64,000 nucleotides of DNA from contig OX359274.1 in assembly GCA_947179155.2 (NCBI GenBank), positions 49,808,064 to 49,872,063 of the forward strand, in the 5' to 3' direction. This DNA is from Hedera helix (taxonomy: Eukaryota > Streptophyta > Magnoliopsida > Apiales > Araliaceae). The notes beneath the pieces were generated by a model. The model did not search any database. It was given only the letters and a program-made list of their open reading frames with translations, and was not told the DNA's origin. Shown here one piece after another: positions 48,575-59,730 of this stretch (the first letter of the stretch is position 1; every line of letters begins with the position of its first letter). A program made the translations under genes and the position numbers.

Positions 48575-51500
48575 TTATAAATAATCCATAGGAAGTTCCC
48601 AGTCATCAGCCATCTCTCCCATTTTTGGATGGGGATTCCGACTAGTGGAGCTTCCCCGCCTATGCTGACCATAATCAGAATGAGCAGGATTTTCTAGGTC
48701 AGAATTCTCACCAAGCTCATCCATGGATTTCACCACCTTCTGAGCATCCCAAAACCCCTGTTCTTAGCAACAATAAGCTTTTTTACTTTTCTTAAATATT
48801 AAAAAATATATATCATACAGCTTGGTCAAAAAATTCTATACATAAATGGCTGAAACTCGCTGATATGGCCAAGGTCAGGTTATCTTTTACCAAAATATTT
48901 TAATGTCAGGTGTACTGTCGAACCTTACACTTCTCTATATAGAAGTAGTACGTCTGAATATATGCAGTCCTAAATGATTGAACTCTGAGCACTATATCAG
49001 TTCAAGAGTTGAAACTAATGATTGTTTGCATATCTTTTGATGTGCAAAAAAAAACTACATGCACCATCCGACTAAAATTTCTTTTGGGCTAAATATGTGA
49101 CCTGTAAGTTTGGTTGATAAAATGATGACGTATTATTTAACATCCACTAAGCTACCTAACTTGAAACCATGAAAATAAAATCCAAGATAGAAAGGTACCT
49201 TTGTAAGTCTCTGTATGCGAGATGCTGCAGCTTCATGTACTACAACAGTGTCAGATACTACTTCGAGCACATCTTCAACAAACAAAGCATAGGTGCTCAC
49301 CTGGAATCATAACAAGCGTGATTAAGTGAGTAGAATCCCATGTCAAATTATAAGCAAATTATCATCCTTGTAGGTGAATACTATAGTGGAAATTAGCAAC
49401 TCATTGAAACTTAGTCAAGTTGAAAAGATAAGGAAATTACATCATTATCAGCAACCATAAACTTTCCACTTGCGGAACTGAGTAAAAGGACCATGCACAT
49501 ACCAGACTTGATGGAATGATGGATATTCCGAATGAATCTAGCTCAAGTGATTCTACATCCCCCGAGTTAATATTGAAAGTGTATCCTCGCACCTAGAAAT
49601 ATAGATGAAAGGTAGTTATGAAAAAAATAATAACATGAAGGTTTCACTGCTGGTGGGGAAATTAATGCATGAAATGTATTACCTTTCCAATTTTTTGCCG
49701 GCCTGGTGTTACAACATTGTATCCTACCTAACAAAGAGCAGTAGTTAAGCACTTTAACTGAAAATGTAATAGACAACCAAGGTACCATGAGCTTCAAAAC
49801 ATTTCTGAATAGTTCATGGCAAGACCAATTAAGATTATTCCATCATCACATGCAGAATGTGAACAACAATGCTGTAACATTTTCTCCATGAAAATTAACA
49901 CAGCCTCCAGCAGGAAATTAGGTTCTGCACATTGTCTATGAAAAGATATATGTTATCCCATTTAAACTGAAATTTCCTTTTTATCTGAGAATATCTAGCT
50001 GCCATCAGCTGGCTAAGCCCACTAAAATATCATATTGCAGTATACTCCCCAAATTTCAGAATACAAATTCTTCTCGAATAAAGATAGCAGGGAAGTACTC
50101 CTCTGAGATTGCCAGTAACACTTGCAAGTCTAGTTCAATCCTTCCAGGGACCACTAAAAGACTCTTCTCAATACCTTATAATCAGAACAGATATCGGATG
50201 TCATGACTGAGGACAACAATAACTTGCAATTATACATTCCAGGCACCAAAATTAGCTGAATACTAATTATTTGTGGTGAAAAAAGCAAAAATTACAAGTC
50301 CACAGACAACAAGAAATTAGGAGGTTATTTTTCCAGATGGGTCATGTTTTGGGGGTCTATCATACAGCATACACAGAACATGTCTGATGATGCCCTTCCT
50401 TCTATTTGTTCTACCAACAGCATGTATTTTCATTAGATTGATTGAATTTGAAACAACAAACTTACCAATGTCTCCAGTCCAAACATTTTGATTCCATTTT
50501 CCATCACGCTCTCATCTTCGATGAGCACAACATCACCAACCTATGATGAATACAGTTAGTTAGATAACAAACTTGAAGACCTCTATTTACTTCAAATTAG
50601 TCCGTAATGATATAATTTATCATCCTGGAAGATATTGTATTGCTTGATATACAATAGAATAAATTCTAGAACAATGCACAAAAATGTTGAAGACAGGAGA
50701 ACACAAGCTCAAACAAGTACACATGTTTCAGCTTATGGCTTGGGAAGCAACATTGAGTTTTGGGATGGATATATATATATATATATATATATAGGGAAAA
50801 TGTTATCTAAGGCACCACGGCTACTTAACAAAACGACGTAGTTTTACTCCTTAGGGTTAAGTTTTCCATTTTTAGGTTTTATTATAAAAAAAAATAAAAT
50901 TACAAGACTACGTCGTTTTGTTAAGTAGCCTTAGCCAAGTTTGATTGAGGCTGCCTTAGATTACCTTTCCTCATATATATACACACCCTAGTAATCTCCG
51001 AAAACATGTGTAGGGTACAGGTCAGTAGACAAGATCTGATTGAGGACAAGCTTTTAGAATAGAGATAAAGAACAAGAAAGAAAGTTAAGAACCTATGCAA
51101 ATAAACCATATAAACTCACTCAAAAGCATAAATCTTTAATCTCAAAATAACAATATATTCAACTCTCAATAGTAACCGAGATATCTTCATTGTTTCGGTT
51201 GGTAAAACTATTGACAAGTAAACAAATGGCCTAACAATAAGAGAACAAAGTCCACGAAAGAGCAATGGGACATATGAAATGAAAAAAACAAAATAATGTA
51301 ACTCTATAAGAATTATCATGTTTGGTCGATGCAACAAAGTTATGCTTATCAAATAAAGCTTCTACATAAACTTGGAATTGCATGCGTTAAGCATAGTGCT
51401 AAGATTAATCAGTGAGGGATCCCCATAAGTTTTACACACATGGATCCAAAGAGCATAAAATAAGAATGCACAAATATTTTACATACTAAAGAGTACCTGG

Positions 51501-53053
51501 GCAATATCCTCCAGTAGAAACCTTTCTAATTCGCCAGAAAGTAATTTTGGCCTGATCTCTACGACCAATACCACCCACTGTGAAAATCAACAAAGAACAA
51601 CAGATTATTATTTCACACTGGCCCTCCCTTGTAGTTCTAGTTGATACACTGAAGTTAAAAAATTTCAATGAAGAGCTACCTAAGTCAAGGGCTGGTATTA
51701 ACACAATCAGCAAAAAAAATAGAAAAATAAAATTTCTTTTCTTCTCTTTTTTGGGGAAAGATTAGACAAATATTCTACTCACACTATTGAAAGGATGCAT
51801 GCCATACTAATAGCACGTTGCCAAAGACGCTTCGTAAAAATATTTTTTTCAAACAAATGAAAAGAAATTGCAGTAAAAGTTGCTTGGAAAATTTTATACT
51901 TTTAAAATCACTTAATTATATAATAATATAATATAGCCTCCGACCATTGGGGGTTTGTGGAATACAAAGGAAATGATAATCTTTTTTAAGGATAGAGGAA
52001 GCAGTTACAAACATTAATTCTGAAGTGCCAATCTTTTGGTTCAAAAAAACACCAATCTCAAGGAGGATAGCACACCAATGTTCTTACAGGAATTCAGCAA
52101 TACAAAAATAAAAATTTTAACTAGACAAAAATAAATTAGCAACATTTACCATAAAAACAAGTCTAGTTTTACTTCAATGCAGTATTAATTCATATTATTC
52201 ACCTATTTAAGAACGTATTGAAGTGGATTTTCACCATATTATGGTTTTATATATCCTGCTGCAATGTGTTTACAGCAAAGGACAACCACAAATCATAATA
52301 TAAATTAGAGAATCTTCTCCCAATATAACAATCGAGTTGAATCAATTTGTTGAGAATTGAATGACAAAAAAATTCACTTACAGAATTTGTGTCCACCAAA
52401 AGTTGGGAAACAAAACCCAAGCTGATGGCAGACTGGATGCTGATCACTGGCTTTGCCATCATGTTCGACCTATTCATCATCTGTCTTCTTCTTCTTCTTC
52501 TTCCGCTCATAGAAAGATTGCTGCTTCTGACCTCCAATTCCTTCAACTTTAAACCAGCATAATCATCATCATCATCTATTTTAATTTTGACCAAATCCTC
52601 GTCGTCTTTCACCTTGATCTTACTACTAAAGGTATTAGAATTTCTTGTATACCCGTCATCCAATCCAATAAAATCCGATCCATACTTGAAAGTCGAGGTC
52701 GAATTCAATTCTTCTTCACCAGTTCCGATCTCAATTCCCTTCTCATCTTTTTCCTTGAACCCTAATTCTGCATAAAGCTCGTACTCATCTGACCCTGACG
52801 AACTCGAATTCCGACTAACTCCTATCGACTTAGTAGTTAATTTGTCAGTATTCACATTTCCGACATTTGATCCGAAAGTGTTACTAAAATGCCTTGACCC
52901 GCCATATCTAGCCCTTGTGTCAACTGTATATGGGGATAAGACGAAAGACTGTTCGGGTACAGTACTCCGTCTCCAGTTGAATCTAGTAAAACATGAAATT
53001 CTTATTCCGATGGAAGAACAAGGGAAGAGCGTCGACGGAATACAGTTACACAT
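48575..53053 (-). CDS. Two-module PRC-barrel protein, 7 exons, 415 aa
   Basis: Exons: 53053-52382, 51577-51497, 50540-50466, 49727-49683, 49592-49503, 49300-49199 and 48757-48575. All borders are GT-AG and phase 0, giving 415 residues. Residues 1-200 are Ser/Arg-rich at first, then acidic (a DDDDD run), then basic (RRRRRRQ); the start fits a plastid transit peptide. From about 200 come two PRC-barrel modules: VISIQSAISLGFVSQLLVD through LLEDIAQVGDVVLIEDE, and LVGYNVVTPGRQKIGKVRGY through STYALFVEDVLEVVSD (to about 350). The tail (356-415) is hydrophilic and ends DDWELPMDYL. PRC-barrels are small beta-barrels also found in RimM (16S rRNA maturation) and photosynthetic reaction centre H subunits. 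Plant members resemble cyanobacterial two-barrel proteins; a plastid RNA or assembly role is inferred only. The start is the first Met of the long open frame. Intron 2 contains a MITE. Confidence 0.9.
50794..50970. mobile_element. Palindromic MITE in intron 2 of the PRC-barrel gene
   Basis: CTACTTAACAAAACGACGTA at about 50820 is matched exactly in reverse by TACGTCGTTTTGTTAAGTAG at about 50910. The outer parts GGAAAATGTTATCTAAGGCA and TGCCTTAGATTACCTTTCC also pair, with the right arm carrying about 14 extra bases. A TA-rich run flanks the left side. Confidence 0.78.
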
Positions 53054-53689
53054 GACGGAATCCTTAGCTGGAGACTGGTTAATCGAGAAACCGGTCGCCG
53101 GAAAAGAAAATCATCAGTTGAAGGGGAAGTTATTATTGCTGACCTTTCTGTTACCACGAGCACTGCCCTCAATTTCATTTCACTTATTAGTAACTAATTT
53201 TTAATCTCAGCCGCAATTAGAATGAATTACCTTTATTAGTTTTATTTTGTTTTGGCTTTTCTTTTTTTCCTTATGAAAACCTGAAACTGCGACTCTCTCT
53301 CTTTATATATATATATATTGAAACAGTCCTAAAATAAAAATAAAAAAGTGGTTCTACACTTATCCTCATTTTTGACCTACAAGCCTTACCCATAAATAAG
53401 ACAAAGAAATATGGTTCCACTTTATTTAAAAAATACAAATAAAGTGGGATCATACTCTTTCGTCTTTTTTGCGAGTAAGTCTTGTAGATAAATCTAGAAT
53501 TATTCAAAAAAAAAAAGGCTGATACTGAACATCAAAACGAATAAAGAAAAAAAAATAGATTAACAAACTTCTTTTAAATAGTACAAAAGAAATGAAAAAA
53601 ATTTGAGTCATATTAATTAAATCATTTGCTACACGATTTTCATTACGTTCAACATGAGATAAACTAATCGACTCAAAGTAAGTTCTAAA
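53054..53689. other. Upstream flank of the PRC-barrel gene
   Basis: 5' UTR and promoter region in the minus sense up to about 53250, then AT-rich DNA with a GTGGTTCTAC-type phrase repeated in reverse at about 53350 and 53440. No second gene. Confidence 0.5.
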
Positions 53690-53697
53690 CTACATAC

Positions 53698-56600
53698 TAG
53701 ACATGCACAACAGGCCAGGCCAGGCCGGCCTAACAGGCTTTTTCCGTTAACCAGGTCAGGCCAGGCCTTGACTTTTAGGCCTGCAGGCCAGGCCGGGCCG
53801 GGCTTCTCCAAAAAAAATAGGGCCTGTTGAGGACTGCGGGCCAGGCCAGGCCAGGCCTAGACCGAGAGAGAGACAGAGAAGAAAGAGAGAATGAGGGAGC
53901 CACGAAATCGTCGGTTCCATATTTTTTTGTACGAACGTGTACAAAATTACAAATCAAGAAGACCAAATATTGAAAAATCCATCAAAATCACCATTTTTCA
54001 TAATTTTTAGTATTGCTGCATAAAAATTAGAAATGACCCACAGTGATAATGACTATATAATTATATAATATAGGGTTGTCTGCAAATCACCATCACCCCA
54101 ATTTGAATTAAATATTCACTCATAGACTAATAATCATATTATAATATAATATTGTGACGCCCCCAAATCTAGGCCCACACAGCCCAAACTTGAGTCGTTA
54201 AAATACTACAACAAAATTATTACAACAAAACACAACGTACAACAATACAGTGTATAATAATACACAACTAAGTCTTCACTATTATTGCCACACTATTATA
54301 CAAAACGTGAAGACTATGATAACTATTCCTCGGACCCTCACTCCATTCCCCGGCTAGACCCTGTTATGTTTTCATCTCCTGTTGAAAAACAATGGAACAA
54401 AAGAAAGGGTGAGCTCAAATAGCCCAGTAAAGAATATCATGACTAAGATAATGACGAATACATTATCATTAGTCTTCAACAGTTGAGTTCTTGATAGAAT
54501 ACAATAGACTACAAGGTTTATATCAAAAACTGCAGTTAAATTCTTAAACAACGTTCAGATCAATAATAGCAGCGGAATGAGTAATCTATTAGAAGAATAA
54601 TGCAGACTATAATGTCCACTCGGTTCTCTTTTTAGGAAAAACATCATCAACTTTTATCATCTGAAATATCATTAGTCAAGATAATACAAATTCACAGTTC
54701 CTGATCATAATCATGCACATCAACAGTTCATCTTTGTACTACGGGCCAAAGATATTCAATATAGCACCAACGGTCATGATTATACCAGATTCAGCCTTTG
54801 GTCATAATCATACCAAACAACAGTTCATCTTTGCACTACGGGCCAAAGAGAACATTCACCACGTGCCATAAAAGACACCGAACAGATGTATCGCCTTTAA
54901 CCTATTATATCGCCTTTAACCTATCATCTGTTCAACAAATATATCACATCTGTGCCCCCGGCCACAGATATTCACAACAACTTGATTTTTGGATGATTAG
55001 AATGATATAAATGATGAACAGAAGAAATAGGATAATAATAAGTATCGGAAGTTTACTTTGTACAGATTCAAATAATGTCCAAATTGTCAACATGATGTGG
55101 AGTGAAATTTAAAAATGATATTCAAGATCCACAGTTCAGAATAACGGTTACAATTCAATAGAAAGGTTCACGTAAATAGGAAGGTTCAGTTGAAATAATG
55201 AAGTTCAACTATTATGGAACATATAATATTTTCAGGAATTATAGAAGCAATAGTTCCATAATAAATTTCGATTTAGGAGTATGAAAGAAAATAATATCCC
55301 TTACCGTAGCAGGTTTGATTAACAAAAGGTGAAGGAAATTAATACAAAGGGTTATTCACCAACAGGCGGCAATCCGCTCCGTAAGGTTATTCCCACAATT
55401 TAATAGAATTTGAGTACAAAGAGTTATTCACCAAACAGGCGGCAATCCGCTCCGTAAGGTTATTCCCACAATTTAATAGAATTTGAGTACAAAGAGTTAT
55501 TCACCAAACAGGCGGCAATCCGCTCCGTAAGGTTATTCTCAGAGATTAATAATGAATGAATACGAAAGGTTATTCACCAACAGGCGGCAATCCGCTCCGT
55601 AAGGTTATTCCCACAATTTAATACATGGAAATAAAATGCACGTCTTATGAGTAAGGAAGAAACAATATTATTATCGAGAATCAAATAATGATAATCCCTT
55701 ACCATAGTATGTTTGAATAATGGAAGATGAAAAAGATGGTATCCCTTACCTCAACACGTGACTGGATATTGATTTAAATGAGGTTGATTAACTTGAACAG
55801 TACACGTATACTTATAGATCTTCACAAATACTCAAGATGACTTAAGCACACTTAGAGAGAACTTTCACAAGAAGTATTTAGAGAGAGAAAGAAAGAACAA
55901 GTAAGGAAGTTTATGAAAAATCCTTAAGTTAAGGCTTCTATTTATAGCCAAAAATCTTATCATTCATTTAATCTAAACCATTCATTTAAAGATCATCTTT
56001 TAATCTACACCATCCATTTCAAATATTATATTATCTTTAATCTACACCATTCATTTCATATCACCTAATAATCACCTAACTTTATATTATAAACAAATCA
56101 ATTTAATTATTCAACAATAATTCACACTTTAATCTACACCATTCATTTCATATCACCTAATAATCACCTAACTTTATATTATAAATAAATCAATTCAATT
56201 ATTCAACAATAATTCACACTTTAATCTACACCATTCATTTCATATCACCTAATAATCACCTAACTTTATATTATAAACAAATAACTTTATCAATTCAATT
56301 ATTATGACTAATTGTTATAAATACAGTATAGTTAGCTCTTAGATATCAAGTCAATAAATTAATGAAATACAACTGTTTAAATAACATCATAATAGAGATA
56401 ACAATAATGTAAAATAAAGCATACGTTACTGTGTAATGACAATTATTGATTCAATAATGTGAATTACTGTGCATATGTTACTGTGACAATTATTAGGTTC
56501 AATAATTTTAAAAACAGTGCAACAACAATTATTGACTCAATGATACAAAATACAGTGTAATGACAATTATTAAATCAATAATGCAAAATACTGTGTAACA

Positions 56601-57394
56601 ACAATTATTGAATTGATAATATAAAATATTATGCAGTGACAATTATCGATGAAATGATGCGTAACAGTTACGGTGTCAATTATCAGACCAAAAATATGAG
56701 ACACTATGCAATACCGTGTGTTACTGTAGAGTACCGAGTGCTACAGAAAATACCAATAACTATCGTATGCTACTATTCTTTTATCACCGGTATTTTAACA
56801 GTTCCGTTGACTATTTTTATTTAAAAAGGTTATTTCTGTCGTTTTCTATATCCGACAAATATTCCGTTGTGGGGTCCACCAATAATTTGTTATTTCGGCG
56901 CCGTCGGACAAACGAATATTCCCCGACCAAACGAATATTCCCCCACAAAGCGAATATTGTCCGACAAAATAAAATTTGCACATAACATCCTTAACTTTTA
57001 ACTTTATCGATTTAACCACTTACTGTTTAAAAAATATCTATATGAAGAAAAATTAAATTTTGTATTTCATAAAATTCGGGGTCTTACAAATATGATAGGA
57101 GAAATAGAAATACAATTTAGTATTTAATGTATCCCAGTTCAGTATTCTTGTCACTTTACCAAAAATCGAGGTAGACTTTAGCCAGGCCAGGCCGGGCCAG
57201 GCTTTTCCCCAGGCCGGGCCAGGCTTTTCCCCAGGCCAGGCCAGGCCGGGCTTTTGCTCTAAAATCGTGGCCTGTTTAAAGCCTGCAGGCCGGGCCAGGC
57301 CGGACCAGGCCTTTGACCAGGCCAGGCTTTGACCAGGCCGGGCCAGGTCAGATCAAGGCCAGGCCTAAGGCCGCGGGCTTTTTGTGCATGTCTA
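53698..57394. mobile_element. Non-autonomous hAT element, split by a solo LTR
   Basis: The ends are TAGACATGCACAA and TTGTGCATGTCTA, perfect 13-bp inverted repeats. CTACATAC flanks both sides (53690-53697, 57395-57402), an exact 8-bp duplication as made by hAT transposases. Both subterminal zones are packed with GGCCAGGCC and GGCCGGGCC motifs. Without the inserted LTR it is about 756 bp with no coding capacity. Confidence 0.95.
54153..57088 (-). mobile_element. Solo LTR, family A, with AATAT target duplication
   Basis: The plus-strand ends are TGTGACGCCCCC and GGGGTCTTACA, flanked by AATAT (54148-54152, 57089-57093). Length is 2936 bp. It is an inverted, nearly identical copy of 28515-31380, with four of the 60-bp repeat units (about 55345-55620) instead of three, and the same three 93-bp units. 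It lies inside the hAT element and is younger than it. Confidence 0.95.
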
Positions 57395-57402
57395 CTACAT
57401 AC

Positions 57403-59150
57403 AATCACCAATAACAAATTCAGAGTACAATAAGTTAACACACGACATACATAATAGTTAAATAACATGCATATTATCACTCTCGATCAAACCTTAGAAA
57501 TTCTCATATCAATAGCGAATAATATGGCACATTTAATTGCACAAGACTCGGCACAATAATCTCGAGATGTAGTTGAATAATTTACCGTACTTACAAATTA
57601 TAATATCGTAGTCCCACATGTGAGATAATTTAATAATTTTAATTATTATTTTTTGAGTGAATTTTTGATAGGTTGAGATCACTTAAAAAAATATTATTAA
57701 GACAATATATTGATTTGTTTGGTATGCTAATAATTTAATTCAGACTCAAAATTTGACTTAAATTATTACATATAGTATAAGAATCGACTCTTAAAAATTT
57801 GGATCCGATCATCTGATTGAATTGTAAGAGACAAAGTTTTTGGGCTCTAACAAGGACGTTATGCTTCTATCATTAATATAACTTTTAGATGAATTTGTGG
57901 TGAACTAAGAATATGATGTATTAGACCTTTGTATGCTGATGATTTAATTTAAACTCAAAATTAATCTAGTTCACAACAGTATGTGCTTTAAGTGAAATAA
58001 CTTATTATGTTCGGAATCAAATTTAAAAAGTTCAACCATAATAATATATGAGGATTCACAAAGTTTGAACTAATTTGGCAGGTTAAGTAATATCTTACAA
58101 ATTTAACAAAATTGAGCATTTGAAAATTATATTGAGTTTTTAATATTCTGATTAAGGTTCTTCATAGATCTAAATATTTGAATTTTTTTAATTTAAACTT
58201 AAATATGATTATTTATTTTGTGTGAACACGAAAATTGTGTGTTAAGCCATGTATTTAGAGATTTATGTTGTTGGTCGAGGTTCCTTCTTCTTCCCATCCT
58301 TCAAACTCTAATTCATATTTTTTCGTAGAAAAATATTTGAGTAAGGATAGAACAAAATTCATTTTGTATCGAATCCAAAGAATTCATTGATTTCAGCCGA
58401 AGAAGTAATTTCACTCACATATTACTGGTTAACTATATTCTAGAGAGTTTTAAATACATAATAAGGTTTATTGATGTCATCTCAAGTTAAATTTAGCAAA
58501 TTTAATTTAGAAAATGATCAAACTTGCCTTGAATATATGTTAGCGACTGGGTTGGGATAAAGCATTTTCACTATAAATTAAGTATTTACCATCAAACTCA
58601 AAACCTCTTTGTAATGGCACAGATACGTGACATTATTGAAAATCGTCAAAAATAATTAAAAATTAAATTACAATTATTTGATACTAGCATATTACTCCCT
58701 CAGTATATTTTGCACAAAAATTAAAAAAAATAAATTAGTAGAAAGAGAGTAGAAAAAGTTCCAAATTTATAGGCCTCACAAAATTACATAAATTGATGAG
58801 TCTTTCTTTTTTTATATACTACTTGACCTCACTAAATGACATATTTATCTCTACTTAATATACATACTATCATCCTTTAGAGGATAAAAAAATTATATCT
58901 TAGACCATCCTTTAAAGTACCAAAGAAGTATTATACTTTAAACTCGTGACCTAGTAAAATAAATTGTTATGTTTATGATATAATTTAAAATTTTAAACCT
59001 TTTTATGTAATAAAATCACGTGCTACTTGTATCACAAGTAATAATATACATGAAGGAGTTTAATACTTAATAACTTAAATTTTTTGGTCAAGTTGAATTT
59101 TAAACATGTGTGTTAGTGCCTTATGCGCATACATACAATGCGCATGCTCC
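57403..59150. other. AT-rich intergenic DNA
   Basis: No gene or clear transposon border. Reading frames are short on both strands. Confidence 0.5.
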
Positions 59151-59159
59151 TCGATTCTT

Positions 59160-59365
59160 TCCTAACAACTAGTATCAGAGTTACAGAAGATTGATCCTAG
59201 ATTGGTGAACCTCTTCTAAAGCTATCAAATAAATTCATATTCATGTGGAGTGCTACTCGGTTCTCTCTCAACAACTAGTATTTCTTTTTACAGAAGATTG
59301 ATCCTGAACTGATAAACCTTTTCTAAAGATATCAAGTAAATTCATATTCATGTAAGAAGAACTTT
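59160..59365 (+). mobile_element. Copia-type primer-site remnant, duplicated
   Basis: CTAACAACTAGTATCAGAGTT at about 59162 looks like an LTR end (CTAACA) followed by a primer site of tRNA-Met type. The following 80 bp (ACAGAAGATTGATCCT onward to AAATTCATATTCATGT) is repeated about 120 bp further on. The corresponding LTR start could not be placed. Confidence 0.4.
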
Positions 59366-59730
59366 CAAAAATATTAAATGATAAACTACTTTTTAATATA
59401 TTTGATAAATTGATAATGAAAATCACGAATAATGCTTAAAAGGAAAAGTGGACATCTATACATCAAGAAAATTGAGAAAATGATAATAAAAATCATGTAA
59501 TAATTCTTAAAAGAAAAAGTAGACGTATATAAGTCAAGAAATTTGATAGGGATGTTCAACGAAAAACAAAATTAAATTTGAGATAGGAGAATTGACAAAA
59601 TAAATATGATTAAATACTTACGAAAAGCGACAAAAAAATTAAAAATTAAAAAAATTGGCGCCCACTAAATTTAAAACATATTCTGAGTTTTGACCAGGTA
59701 ATTTGAACCAGACTAGCAATATACTCTTAT

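Noticed and set aside
52842..53204. Plus-strand 120-residue frame over the start of the PRC-barrel gene
   Set aside because: Antisense to exon 1, with no recognisable domain.
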